Below, in pieces: positions 34,634-43,838 of a DNA stretch of 64,000 bases. Source of the stretch: JAHEGP01 sp963751595 (GTDB taxonomy: Bacteria; Pseudomonadota; Gammaproteobacteria; Pseudomonadales; JAHEGP01); contig CAVVVC010000001.1 of NCBI GenBank assembly GCA_963751595.1, positions 372,001 through 436,000 of the forward strand, read 5' to 3'. The notes under the pieces were generated by a model. That model saw only the letters and a program-made list of their open reading frames with translations, was not told the DNA's origin and made no database searches. Made by a program: the position numbers and the translations under genes. Each line of letters opens with the position of its first letter. Within the stretch, counting starts at the first letter, position 1.

Positions 34634-36442
34634 ATGACACCACATACCAGCTATGACCTGTCATCCTTTGCCACCGCGAGCGCGCTGCGAACCGGTATAG
34701 GCATCATGCTACTCGCTGTCGCTTTCACCGCGGTCGCGGCCGGGAGCGAACCAGTCCCGGAGTCACCCGACTGGTTGCAACTCGGGCTGGGCCTGTTTGG
34801 CGGCCTGGCCTTGTTCCTGGCGGGCCTGCAACAGCTTTCCGAGGGTATGACCAAGGCGGCGGGCCAGGCGCTCAAGCAAGTGCTGGGCAAGCTGACCAAG
34901 AATCGCTTCACCGGAGCACTAACCGGGGCCCTGGTCACGGGCATCCTCAACTCTTCGACGGTCACGACGCTACTGGTGGTGGGCTTCGTCAGCGGCGGCA
35001 TGATGACCCTGGCCCAGTCGGTGGGCGTTATCATGGGCGCCAACGTCGGCAGCACGGTAACGGCGCAACTGCTGGCATTCGACCTTTCCGCCTACTCACT
35101 GGGCCCGGTGGCGATAGGCTTTTTCATGCTGTTTACCGCCAAGCAGGAGAAAATCAAATACTACGGCATGATGATCATGGGCCTTGGACTGGTTTTCTAT
35201 GGCATGGGTTTGATCAGCACTGCCATGACCCCGCTGCGGGACTTTGAGCCTTTCCTGGAGATCCTTAAAGGTCTGGAGCGACCGATAGCGGGAATCCTCG
35301 CCGGTGCCGTGTTTACCGCCGTGGTGCAATCGTCTGCCGCCACGGTGGGAATCGCCATCGCCATGGCCAGCGAGGGCCTGCTCAGTCTGCCCGCCGGGAT
35401 AGCACTGGCACTGGGCGCGAATATCGGCTCGGCCCTGACCACCGGGTTAATGGGAATTCTCAGCGCCAAATCCACCGAGGCGGTGCGAACGGCTATGGTA
35501 CACGTGACTTTCAATGTGCTGGGCGTGTTGCTTTGGTTACCCCTGATATGGCTGCTGGTTGATATCACCGTGGGGATGTCGCCGTCGAGCCCGGAGTTGA
35601 CCGGACAGGCGCGAGCGGCCGCCGAGGTTCCGCGCCAGATCGCCAATGCGAACACCATTTTCAATGTCATCAATACCGTTTTGTTCATCGGTTTCGCGGG
35701 TTGGTTTGCCCGCTTTGCCGAATGGCTGATAAAAGATCGGGAAAAACCGGAAGGGGTGATTATCGAACCGAAGTATCTTGACGAGTCGGCATTGATTGCG
35801 CCGTCACTGGCGCTGCAACAGGTGCGAATGGAGCTCGGGCGGGTCGGTAACATTGTGATCGAGATGCTGGAAATGCTGATTCCGGCGCTCGATGGCCGCA
35901 GCCTTGAAGCCCTGGATAAACTTGAGCGGCGCGATGACGAGGTCGATATCCTGGAGGCGGCAATTATCAGTTACCTCGCCAAACTGCGAGCGGGCACCTT
36001 AACGTCGCAGGAGAGCCAGGAGTTCCAGGTCCTGATGAGCGCCGCTGATAATTTTGAGAACCTGGCGGATGTGATCGAGACCGACCTGGTCGACATCGCC
36101 CGCAAGGCAGTAGCGCTGGGTTCCAGATCGGGTGATGAAACCCGGGCCATGTTACGTGAGCTCTACGCCACGGTTGTCGAGGCCGTGGAACAAACGGTGC
36201 AAGCTGTCAAAGCCAATGACCAGAATGCCGCGGAGTCGGTGATGTTGCTGAAAGACGATGTCAGGGCTCTATCCGAAAACATTCTGGCCCGCAAGGCCGA
36301 GCGGTTAACGGTGGATGACGACAACTATGTCGAACTGGTCAGGCTGCAGATGTCTTTCGTCGACCAGATGCGCCGAATTTATACCCTGACCAAGCGCGTG
36401 TCCCGGGATTTCCTGCCACCTGCGCTGGCCTCGCGCGAGTAG
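34634..36442 (+). CDS. Na/Pi cotransporter family protein with PhoU-like tail
   Basis: 602 residues from ATG 34634 (AAAGGAG upstream). Two Na/Pi cotransporter repeats are visible: LGLFGGLALFLAGLQQLSEGM, GALVTGILNSSTVTTLLVVGF (QSS-like substrate motif) and AVFTAVVQSSAATVGI with IGSALTT. About 9-10 membrane spans fill residues ~25-410. The C-terminal ~190 residues are a helical PhoU-like domain. It likely carries out sodium-coupled phosphate (or other anion) transport at the inner membrane. The upstream 245 bases hold no gene; a phosphate-box-like match was too weak to accept. Confidence 0.9.
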   Translation: MTPHTSYDLSSFATASALRTGIGIMLLAVAFTAVAAGSEPVPESPDWLQLGLGLFGGLALFLAGLQQLSEGMTKAAGQALKQVLGKLTKNRFTGALTGALVTGILNSSTVTTLLVVGFVSGGMMTLAQSVGVIMGANVGSTVTAQLLAFDLSAYSLGPVAIGFFMLFTAKQEKIKYYGMMIMGLGLVFYGMGLISTAMTPLRDFEPFLEILKGLERPIAGILAGAVFTAVVQSSAATVGIAIAMASEGLLSLPAGIALALGANIGSALTTGLMGILSAKSTEAVRTAMVHVTFNVLGVLLWLPLIWLLVDITVGMSPSSPELTGQARAAAEVPRQIANANTIFNVINTVLFIGFAGWFARFAEWLIKDREKPEGVIIEPKYLDESALIAPSLALQQVRMELGRVGNIVIEMLEMLIPALDGRSLEALDKLERRDDEVDILEAAIISYLAKLRAGTLTSQESQEFQVLMSAADNFENLADVIETDLVDIARKAVALGSRSGDETRAMLRELYATVVEAVEQTVQAVKANDQNAAESVMLLKDDVRALSENILARKAERLTVDDDNYVELVRLQMSFVDQMRRIYTLTKRVSRDFLPPALASRE

Positions 36443-36676
36443 AGAACCGGCCGAAAAAGCGCAGACGAAGCGGGCGTCGTATCGGCGCCAGCCAGTCCCT
36501 GCTCGCCAAATGACCGCCTCTTTTCATCCCCGCGGGCCGATACGCTCAGGATGACTGACGGGCCGGGCTCGCCACCCATGCCCCCGGTGGATGCGGCGGT
36601 GCTTATCGACAGTGGGTGTTCGATCCCGATAAACTGCGCCGGCGAAGGCGTTTTTCCTAGCGGAGACCGGTTAGTC

Positions 36677-37921
36677 ATGTTCCAATTTTCAATTGCACGG
36701 CGTTTTGCCAGTTTGACCTTGCTGTTGGTCACCACCGCAGCACAGGCCGGCGGCGACAAGGATTACGACGCCATTTTTGAACTGCAGCTGGAGGCCGGCA
36801 AGGACACCGCCACCGGCAGTCTGACTATCGACCAGACCCGCCTTGTTTTGCCCGAGATGGCCCTGCGCATGAAAGGGGACCAATACCGGTTGCTGGGCGC
36901 CGATGGCAAGACCAGTCAGCGGGAGGACGGTCGGCTTTACTGGGAGCCGACCAAGGGGCGTTCACAGTTGCGCTATGAAGTGGTTTTAACCCAGCCCCGG
37001 GGCAAGGCTTTTGATGCCCTTGTGACGCCGGACTGGGCGATCTTTCGGGGTGATGACCTGTTTCCCACAACCCGGGTGGATGATGCGATTACGGCGAAAT
37101 CAAACAGCCGCCTGCGACTCATCCTGCCCGAGGGTTGGAGTGCGATTACCCCGTATCGCGAGGATCGCAAGGGCAAAGGCAAGGGCGACTGGCTGGTCGA
37201 CAAACCGGATTTCCGTTTCGACCGGCCCACCGGCTGGATTCTGGCAGGGCGGATCGGTGTGCGGCGGGAAACCATAGCGGATGTCAAGGTTGCGGTGGCG
37301 GCCCCGGTGGGTGCCCGCGCGCAGCGGGTCTCGATGCTGGCACTGTTGCGCTGGAACCTGCCGTGGTTTGTCGCGGAAGCCCCCGCTGTGCCCTCCCGCC
37401 TGCTCATCGTTTCCGGTCCCGACCCCCTGTGGCGCGGGGGGTTGTCGGCGCCCAATTCGTTGTTTATTCACTCCGACCTGGCCTTGATCAGTGAGGATGG
37501 CAGCAGTCCGCTGATGCATGAAGTGGCCCACGTCCTGTTCCCGGTCGACGCGGCCCAGGAGGAGGACTGGATCGACGAGGGTTTGGCAGAATACCTGTCG
37601 CTGCGCGTTCTCCGCGAGTCGGGAACGCTGTCCGAGAGTCGCTACCAGCGCTCTATTCGCCATTTTCGCAAACGGGGCGAGCAGGCCAAAAGCCTTTACA
37701 GTGCCGACTCCAAGGGCGAGATTACAGCGCGGGCGGTGGCGATGTTGCACGACCTGGATGAGGAGCTGGACACTGCCACTGATGGCGATGCCGATATGAT
37801 GGACCTGACTCGCCTGATGATGGCCTCGAAAGAGCCGCTGACCATGGCGCGAATACGAGCGCTGGCGAAGCAGTTGATGGGGCAGGCGCCCCGCAGTCTT
37901 CCCCCGGGGGCGGCGCTATAA
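36677..37921 (+). CDS. Secreted gluzincin-type zinc peptidase (HEVAH)
   Basis: 414 residues from ATG 36677. A signal peptide (~1-24, ending AQA) is followed by a beta-rich region. The peptidase site MHEVAHVLFPVDAAQEEDWIDEGLAEYLS (by ends) holds HExxH (~286-290) with the third ligand Glu in EGLAEY ~20 residues later, as in M1/gluzincin enzymes. The N-terminal GSLTIDQTRLVLPEMAL and a PTGWILAG stretch have no clear family. It probably acts in the periplasm or outside the cell; the substrate is unknown. Confidence 0.8.
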   Translation: MFQFSIARRFASLTLLLVTTAAQAGGDKDYDAIFELQLEAGKDTATGSLTIDQTRLVLPEMALRMKGDQYRLLGADGKTSQREDGRLYWEPTKGRSQLRYEVVLTQPRGKAFDALVTPDWAIFRGDDLFPTTRVDDAITAKSNSRLRLILPEGWSAITPYREDRKGKGKGDWLVDKPDFRFDRPTGWILAGRIGVRRETIADVKVAVAAPVGARAQRVSMLALLRWNLPWFVAEAPAVPSRLLIVSGPDPLWRGGLSAPNSLFIHSDLALISEDGSSPLMHEVAHVLFPVDAAQEEDWIDEGLAEYLSLRVLRESGTLSESRYQRSIRHFRKRGEQAKSLYSADSKGEITARAVAMLHDLDEELDTATDGDADMMDLTRLMMASKEPLTMARIRALAKQLMGQAPRSLPPGAAL

Positions 37922-38014
37922 AGCCCTGAAGGCGCTGCCAGGGCCGTTACCTTACAGTAGGCGTTTTGCGCCAGGCCAGTTGCCCCGGCCTGTGCCGGAG
38001 ATTACTCCCTGGAT

Positions 38015-38183
38015 AGAATGGCACTGACTTAAGGAGAAATGCATAGGGTTTTCAAAGCGCCGCTGCGGGCATCTACCCCGTCAGGACACGCCGTAAACCG
38101 TTCCCTGGGGTTCTGCGCCGACATCCCTGTCGGCGAAGGTCCTGCCGAGGTAGACACCCGAATCGGCTTAAGTCAGTGCCATT
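38015..38183. mobile_element. 169-bp MITE with perfect 19-bp inverted ends and 10-bp target duplication
   Basis: AGAATGGCACTGACTTAAG at 38015-38033 is the perfect reverse complement of 38167-38185. CTCCCTGGAT lies directly before (38005-38014) and after (38184-38193), the mark of a 10-bp target duplication as in IS4-like transposition. No transposase is inside. The body carries a strong hairpin, CGCCGACA/TGTCGGCG (38116-38135), like repeats common in marine gammaproteobacteria. It sits between the peptidase gene and the next minus-strand gene. Confidence 0.88.
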
Positions 38184-38213
38184 CTCCCTGGATGGGGTAA
38201 AACGAAATGCCGC

Positions 38214-38864
38214 TTATACAGCATCAGCGCCGTCAGCGTTCGCCTGTGACAGCGCTATCATCAGGAATCCCGAAAACGCCGCATTGGAGGGCGACAGGGA
38301 AGGGTCGACCTGGCGTTTCGCCTGGTTGACCAGGTCGCGATACCCGCAATAAAACCCCCAGGTGGGCCTGGGTTTGTATTCCAGCGTGGTTACCTCAAGG
38401 TACCTGATGACGCCCTTGGCGGTGGTCGGCTTGACAAAGACTTCGGTGTCGGGGGCGTAATAGGCGGGGATGATGCTGACGAGGCTCCACTTGGCCAGCT
38501 TTTCGGTTTGCAGGATGTCCACCAGGGCCTCGAAGCCGGACTGCTGATCACCGTGGAGTAACTGATGGAGGGCGCCCACCATGAAAGCCTTCTCCGGTTC
38601 CCGCAGGCGTTTGACGAAGTCGCGGAACCTGGGCTTTTCATACATCGACACCATGGAGGATCGGCTGACTACCTTGACCATATTGTCGGCGCTTGCCGCG
38701 ACGTCCTCGCAGGCGCGGGGAGAAAAGCATTCCCGGGCCAGGGCCACCATTTGTTCCATGCGGTGCTTCTTGCCGACTTTCACCAGTTCCGGGTCGGCAA
38801 AACCGCCGGGGTAGCTGGCCAGAAACTGCATCTCGGCCTGTCTGAGCTTCGCTTCATCGAACAT
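38214..38864 (-). CDS. Conserved-looking protein of unknown function
   Basis: 216 residues from ATG 38864 (MFDEAKLRQAEMQF). The frame could extend to 38906, but the extra codons lie in a repeated element (184-bp repeat), so the inner start is preferred. It is soluble and helical with no signal peptide. EFLASYPGGFADP-like text, KWSLVSIIPAYYAP and RPTWGFYCGYRDLVNQAKR (ends) are the most distinctive parts. I do not recognise the family. It is downstream of the synthetase gene on the same strand, separated by the repeat. Confidence 0.6.
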   Translation of the reverse strand: MFDEAKLRQAEMQFLASYPGGFADPELVKVGKKHRMEQMVALARECFSPRACEDVAASADNMVKVVSRSSMVSMYEKPRFRDFVKRLREPEKAFMVGALHQLLHGDQQSGFEALVDILQTEKLAKWSLVSIIPAYYAPDTEVFVKPTTAKGVIRYLEVTTLEYKPRPTWGFYCGYRDLVNQAKRQVDPSLSPSNAAFSGFLMIALSQANADGADAV

Positions 38865-38896
38865 CGGTATTACCCCTAACCGCCCTATCTCTACCC

Positions 38897-39080
38897 GATT
38901 CGGCAATCGCTTTTTCGGCGTGCCTGTTATTGTCGCACAGGGTGCCTATTGGGTGTCTCGCCGGATCTTGCACGCTCTACGAAATCTTCCGCCTGCGGCC
39001 ATAGCTGCGGCTATGCCCTTAGTCGGAAAATCCCGCACCGCGCACAATCGCTCGCCGAGAATTCCAAATATCGGTGAGAT
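38897..39080. repeat. 184-bp foldable repeat, copy A
   Basis: Starts GATTCGGCAATCGC and ends ATATCGGTGAGAT; about 90% identical to a second copy at 49141-49323. The interior folds back: GATCTTGCACGC...GAAATCTTCC on one side pairs imperfectly with GGAAAATCCCGCACCGCGCAC on the other, and a central ATAGCTGCGGCTAT forms a tip hairpin. It lies 7 bases after the stop of the minus-strand synthetase gene. Confidence 0.85.
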
Positions 39081-39087
39081 ATTGTGG

Positions 39088-40464
39088 CTAAACGTTCAAC
39101 AATAAATGCTCCCTTTCCCAGGGGCTGATCTCGCGCCGGTACAGCCTTGCTTCCTCGCGCTTCACTGCGGCGTAGACGCGACAGAAATCCTTCCCAAGTA
39201 CCCCGTGTAAATCGCTGGCCTGGTCAAACAGGGTCAGCGCCTGTTCCAGCGTGGTGGGAATCGAGTAGCGGTCGTCATCGGTTTCGCCGGCGGCGGGGGT
39301 ACCGGGTTTCAGCTTGTTCATCATGCCCAGATAGCCACAGGCCAGCCCCGCCGCAATGGACAGGTAGGGGTTGGAGTCGACGCCAACCACCCGGTTCTCC
39401 AGTCGTCTGTCAGCGGGCCCGGCGTTGGGTACCCGCAGGCCGGTGGCGCGGTTGTCATAGCCCCAGGAAAAATTGGTGGGGGCGCTGGAATTGCTGGCCA
39501 GCTCGAAGCGACGGTAACTGTTTACATAGGGGGACAGCAGGGGCATCGCCTGGGGCAGGTAATGCTGGCAACCACCGATGAAGTGCATGAAGTGTTTGCT
39601 GCTTCGACCTTTCTTGTCGCTGAAGATGTTTTTTCCACTGTCGATGTCCACCACGCTGTGGTGAACATGCATGGCGGAGCCGGGCTGGTCGCGCATGGGC
39701 TTGGCCATGAAGGTCGCGAACACGCCGTGCTTGAGTGCGGCCTCCCGTATCAGCCGCTTGAAGTAAAATACCTGGTCAGCCAGTGCCACCGGGTCACCAT
39801 GAAAGAGGTTGATTTCGACCTGACCGGCACCGTCCTCCTGAATCAGGGTGTCGATCGTCAGGCCCGCATCGCGGGCATAGTCGTACATGGTATCGATGAC
39901 CGGGCCGTAGTCATCGACCGCCGACATCGAGTAGGACTGGTTGGCAGTGCCCTGGCGACCGGTGCGACTCACCGGGGGGCGGATGGGCTCGTTGGGATCG
40001 AGATTCGGCTGAACCAGGTAAAACTCCAGCTCGGGAGCCACCACCGGCCGCCAACCCTGGCGCGCGTAGAGCTTGCGAATATGCCGCAGCACGTTGCGCG
40101 GGGCCACCCGGATGGGCTTGCCCCGCTGGTCGAACATGTCGTGGATGATCTGCAGGCGCGCGTCCGGTGCCCAGGGTGCCGCCCTGGCGGTGGCCATGTC
40201 GGGCTTGAGCACGACATCACTCTCGGCCCATTGATTGGTGATATCCATCGCCACGTCCTGGCCGGTGATGGTCTGGTAGAAAATGGAGATGGGCAGGTAC
40301 ATCTCCTGGGTCGGACTGAACTTACTCAGTGGCATGGCCTTGCCCCGGGACATGCCAGCCAGGTCCGGCACAATGCACTCGACTTCTTCCAACTCACGAC
40401 CGGCGCAGTAATTCCTGAACGCCGTGGGTAGTTCGCTGAGCCACGGGGGCGTTGGCTGTTTCAA
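39088..40464 (-). CDS. Glutamine synthetase family protein, gamma-glutamylpolyamine synthetase-like
   Basis: 458 residues, typical for PuuA-like ligases. Catalytic-domain blocks are QEDGAGQVEINLFHGDP, AMHVHHSVVD, NSYRRFELASNSSAPTNFSWGYDNR and LENRVVGVDSNPYLSIAAGLACGYLG. The PuuA group adds glutamate to putrescine or other amines using ATP; the residue pattern here is closer to that group than to GlnA. An HD-domain gene lies just upstream and a PuuB-like oxidase 6 kb away. A 184-bp repeat begins right after its stop. Confidence 0.88.
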   Translation of the reverse strand: MKQPTPPWLSELPTAFRNYCAGRELEEVECIVPDLAGMSRGKAMPLSKFSPTQEMYLPISIFYQTITGQDVAMDITNQWAESDVVLKPDMATARAAPWAPDARLQIIHDMFDQRGKPIRVAPRNVLRHIRKLYARQGWRPVVAPELEFYLVQPNLDPNEPIRPPVSRTGRQGTANQSYSMSAVDDYGPVIDTMYDYARDAGLTIDTLIQEDGAGQVEINLFHGDPVALADQVFYFKRLIREAALKHGVFATFMAKPMRDQPGSAMHVHHSVVDIDSGKNIFSDKKGRSSKHFMHFIGGCQHYLPQAMPLLSPYVNSYRRFELASNSSAPTNFSWGYDNRATGLRVPNAGPADRRLENRVVGVDSNPYLSIAAGLACGYLGMMNKLKPGTPAAGETDDDRYSIPTTLEQALTLFDQASDLHGVLGKDFCRVYAAVKREEARLYRREISPWEREHLLLNV

Positions 40465-40520
40465 GATACTGTGGCTCCTTTTCGATGGCGTGAGACCGCG
40501 ATCGCCGGGTCAGCGTCGCC

Positions 40521-41108
40521 TTACTCCGACGCCTGCATCGCAGCCTTGTACAGTGATTTCTTCGGTGCCGACAACACCCGCTCCACCATGGGTACAAAGA
40601 ATTCCAGGGGTTCACTCTCGTAATCGGCATCGAAGCTGTTCTGGTCGTAAAGGTGGCAAAACTCGGCGCACGCGTCGAAATACGGGTGATCCTTGTAGTT
40701 GTCGCGCAGGTTGCGGTCGAGCCCGACATGGTGGAAGAAATAGTAACCCTGGAATATGCCATGGTGCTTGATGATCCAGTGGTTTTCTTCAGAAATGTAG
40801 GGCTCGAGAATTGTGGCGGCGATGTCGGCGTGGTTGCTCGGCCCGAGGGTGTCGCCGATATCGTGGAGCAGGGCGCAGACCACGTATTCCTCGTCGCGGC
40901 CGTCGCGATGGGCCCGGCTTGCGGTTTGCAGGCAGTGCTCCAGCCGATCCACCGGGTAACCGCCATAATCGCCGCGCAGGAGCTCAAGGTGGGCGATGAC
41001 CCTGGCGGGCAGTTCACGGCTGAAATCGCGCATATGGTCGGCGATGATGCCCCAGTCTTCGGGTTTGGCCCCGGTCATTGCAGTGAAGGTTGCTTGTTGT
41101 TGACTCAT
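40521..41108 (-). CDS. HD-domain phosphohydrolase-like protein
   Basis: 195 residues. RAHRDGRDEEYVVCALLHDIGDTLG contains the HD dyad and an upstream His; further His residues (WIIKHHGIFQGYYFFHHVG) could complete the metal site. HD-domain proteins of this size often degrade nucleotides or, as in MiaE/PhnZ-like mixed-valence diiron oxygenases, cleave small organics. The extra HH pairs make the second possibility worth noting, but I cannot decide. It is 56 bases upstream of the synthetase gene, so the two are probably co-transcribed. Confidence 0.8.
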   Translation of the reverse strand: MSQQQATFTAMTGAKPEDWGIIADHMRDFSRELPARVIAHLELLRGDYGGYPVDRLEHCLQTASRAHRDGRDEEYVVCALLHDIGDTLGPSNHADIAATILEPYISEENHWIIKHHGIFQGYYFFHHVGLDRNLRDNYKDHPYFDACAEFCHLYDQNSFDADYESEPLEFFVPMVERVLSAPKKSLYKAAMQASE

Positions 41109-41379
41109 GTTTTTCTCCAGTAGATTTCTGTCGTCAAACCGTTTGCAGATCCTAACCGGTTGCCCAAACGCAATCTGTCATCTGGATGACACTATATCAA
41201 TTTATTTGGGCTCGGCGATGGATTTCAGGGGCAGCTCCACGGTCAGCCCGCAAGGGGCAAACTACCGGGCGCCGAATACCTATAAAATATATGGTTATAT
41301 TCCGGGGCGTTTGATCTGGATCAATGTCCGGTTGTCATCCCTGTCTGACACTGATGGCCAATGCGCATTTGTGCATTAC

Positions 41380-41928
41380 CCAATATACTGTCATGAGGGC
41401 TGGGAGAAGGCCATCATGGTCGAGACCGACATGGAGTTTGACGGCGGCTTTTGTTGTGCGGAACTTCGCTCAGGGGAAGCCGCTCAGGCACAGGTCAATG
41501 GTGGAGGCGTCAAGGAAATACAGCTTGTTTTTAAACCGGAAGCCGTGGCGAGGTGCAAGAACCTGGCATCGCGATAGAAGTCTGGCGAACAGATCTTCGT
41601 ACAGCGAGCAGGTTTGCCTTTCATTGACTCAGGCCAAGGATGAACGACTGACGGAGGCCATGTCAAAATGGTAAAGCTTGGCTTTCTGAGCGGCGATGTT
41701 GCCGACCACATCGCGGAGGCTGGCACGTCCACACAGTTGAGCAAGCGCCATGGAGACAAACTGCGACCAGCGGTTCATTTTGCGTAGTTGTCGTCCCACG
41801 TGACGCTGATTGGCCAGCGTTTCAAATTCATGTCTCGGGAACAGTTTGAGCAACTGAGAAAACACGGTATTGTTGTGAGCTAAGGCCTGCACTCCTTCTT
41901 CTTTTTCAATGACTTTTAGCAGCTTCAT
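41380..41928 (-). pseudogene. IS4-type transposase remnant with two in-frame stops
   Basis: On the minus strand from 41928 the frame reads VFSQLLKLFPRHEFETLAN, WSQFVSMALAQLCGRASLRDV, then a TGA where Arg is expected (before VNERQ), and continues LYEDLFARLLSRCQ, RHGFRFKNKLYFLDASTIDLCLSGFP. A second TGA replaces the expected Trp, then AKFRTTKAAVKLHVGLDHDG. This is the N-terminal half of an IS4-family transposase with a DUF4372-type start. Similarity ends near 41385, so the C-terminal catalytic part is gone. Confidence 0.85.
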
Positions 41929-41929
41929 T

Positions 41930-42562
41930 GTAACAAAACAAGGCGGTTTTCAGGCCTTTTTTTGATCATCGTTTATGGGACAGCAGTGATCTTATACCTA
42001 TCGATGAAGGGAGATCAATCTCAGCTGGTTTTATCTGACCGGATGGTATTGGGCAAAGAAAAATCACTGATAATATCGACCCTGAATACTTTGAATGGAT
42101 GCCGTAGATTCTGATTTCAAGCGTGTTGTGATCAGCAATGCTCGAGTTAACAGTAGCGAAAGTCTCTTGATGGCAAGTTTCCGAAGTCGCCAGAGCCATG
42201 CTCTGGTTGCGCCTGGCTGACTCCTATTTTCGAAAGCTGTCGTTCGACTTGGGCTGGTACATAAGACGGTAGACGACCCCTTCCTGCCTGTCGACAATTC
42301 GTGCAACCTAGCCCCCAACTCGGGTTTTATTGATCTTCGTCAATATATTTAACTCACCTCACCCCTAATCCTACGCATTTCGGTATTGCACTCTTCAATC
42401 TGTAAATACATACTAAAAGTGTGTGTACTAGTCGTAGATTGAGGTTTCATTCCCGAATCGCTCTGGCTGATACCGCGCTTCGGGGAGCACAGTCTCTATG
42501 AGTATATTTCATGGCATGAAATGTCGGTTGTGCGTTTTTTAATATGGATGGAGGATAGTCTC
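41930..42562. other. Gene-free lower-GC stretch
   Basis: About 630 bases between the transposase remnant and the secreted protein gene. Frames are short, do not match any family I know, and GC is clearly lower than in the flanks. The last ~60 bases should contain the promoter and ribosome site of the gene at 42563. It is probably part of an acquired, decaying insertion. Confidence 0.5.
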
Positions 42563-43318
42563 ATGATATTTCGGCGTTGGAATTTTTCAGTGCTAATGGC
42601 AATTTTGGCTGCGGCCCCCCAAGTGCAGGCCGGGGATTCTTTGGGTTTATTTAACAAAGATGCAATGTCATCTCGGGGCATGACTATGCCCGAGAAAGCG
42701 CATGCTTTCGGGAAAACGTATGGAGAGTGGGCGGCGGCATGGTCGACATGGTGGTTGGAGTTTGAGGTCGGTGAGAACGAGCATCCCTCTAGCTCTATGG
42801 GTGAAATAGATTGCAGTTTGGACAATAACGGTCACGTTTGGTTTCTTTCAGGTACTCAGGGCGGCTCGGCCGAGCGTGAGTGCAGTGTACCGCCAGGACG
42901 GCCGCTATTTTACCCGCTCGTGAATGCCATCTTCATGAACGTACCGGGTGATTGCGATAGAGAAGAAGGATGCACGGTGCAGGAGAAGCAAGATGTGCTT
43001 GAGGAAGCCTATAATGACCTTCCTTGCAATCTATACAGCGAAATAGATGGAGTGCCGACAGGGTACGTGCGAGCGCAGTCGGGAGCGTTCCCTGCAGAGG
43101 TTGCCAGCGATCTTCCACCATTCTATCCAGGTCTGGCAGATGAAGAAACAGTCACCGAGGGCTACTGGGCTTTGGTGCCGCCATTGTCAGTGGGCAAGCA
43201 TGTTATAGAATTTGGTGGTGATTATTGTGATCCGGAGACGGGTGAGCCATTTTTTGAGGTAGATGTTACATATCACATCACCGTCACACCACATGGCCGA
43301 GGCCGGCGTGGTCGCTAA
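42563..43318 (+). CDS. Exported acidic protein of unknown function
   Basis: 251 residues from ATG 42563 (GGAGGA ~9 bases upstream; a longer frame to 42521 lacks support). A signal peptide (~1-22, VQAGD) is followed by GKTYGEWAAAWSTWWLEF (Trp-rich), HPSSSMGEIDCS, a FLSGTQGG block, PPGRPLFYPLVNAIF and VGKHVIEFGGDYC. Several cysteines suggest disulfides. Similar Trp-rich exported proteins occur in marine bacteria (recollection only), with no known function. Codon use and GC are lower than in most of the window, and transposase remnants lie on both sides. Confidence 0.75.
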   Translation: MIFRRWNFSVLMAILAAAPQVQAGDSLGLFNKDAMSSRGMTMPEKAHAFGKTYGEWAAAWSTWWLEFEVGENEHPSSSMGEIDCSLDNNGHVWFLSGTQGGSAERECSVPPGRPLFYPLVNAIFMNVPGDCDREEGCTVQEKQDVLEEAYNDLPCNLYSEIDGVPTGYVRAQSGAFPAEVASDLPPFYPGLADEETVTEGYWALVPPLSVGKHVIEFGGDYCDPETGEPFFEVDVTYHITVTPHGRGRRGR

Positions 43319-43439
43319 ACTATCACCGACAAAGTGACAAAGATAAGCAGCTTGCGTTAAAGAGAAAAAAAGCGGATCGCGGAAAGGAAAAACTCGATGT
43401 GATCCGTTTTTTTACTTACTGCTTTATAGAAAAAGTGGA

Positions 43440-43822
43440 TTTTGTTTGAAGCTGCTATCCAAAGTTCAATTGCTGGTGATCGATGATTGGGGACTGGAAC
43501 CGCTGACGTCGGCTCATCGTAACGATCTTATGGAGATCATGGATGACCGCCATGGACATATTTCAACGCTGATCATGAGCCAACTACCCACCGACCAGTG
43601 GTACACCAGTATCGGCGACAACACCCTCGCCGATGCTATTCTCGACAGGCTCATGCACAATGCCCACCGACTGCCGCTCAAGGGAGAATCCATGCGAAAA
43701 ATACTGGGGGAGTTGACGCATGGTGAACACCTAGGTTGAAAACCCGACTACGTGATGCGTTGAGAAACCAGGTGTTCGCGTTCGTCCGGAATCGGTGTTC
43801 ATCTTCGCCGGAATACGCAGGC
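43440..43822 (+). mobile_element. IS21-family remnant
   Basis: Contains a 5'-truncated istB gene, then ~80 bases with IS21-like terminal repeats: TCGTCCGGAATCGGTGTTCA and TTCGCCGGAATACGCA occur just beyond. The istA gene and left end are missing. The left limit at 43440 is where IstB similarity begins. Confidence 0.7.
43446..43739 (+). pseudogene. istB: IstB helper ATPase of IS21, C-terminal fragment
   Basis: 97 residues corresponding to the C-terminal ~40% of IstB: VQLLVIDDWGLEPL (Walker B), LMEIMDDRHGHISTLIMSQLP and DAILDRLMHNAHRLPLKGESMRK. The Walker A domain is missing because the upstream sequence is unrelated, so the fragment is not functional. In intact elements IstB is an AAA+ ATPase that assists the IstA transposase. 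Confidence 0.85.
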
Positions 43823-43838
43823 TCTAAGTATTGACGAA

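Noticed and set aside
41107..41577. Plus-strand frame of 156 residues
   Set aside because: It overlaps the minus-strand transposase remnant, has no family features and no ribosome site.
41930..42562. Small frames on the minus strand (77-84 residues)
   Set aside because: No family match, no ribosome site and overlapping one another in different frames.
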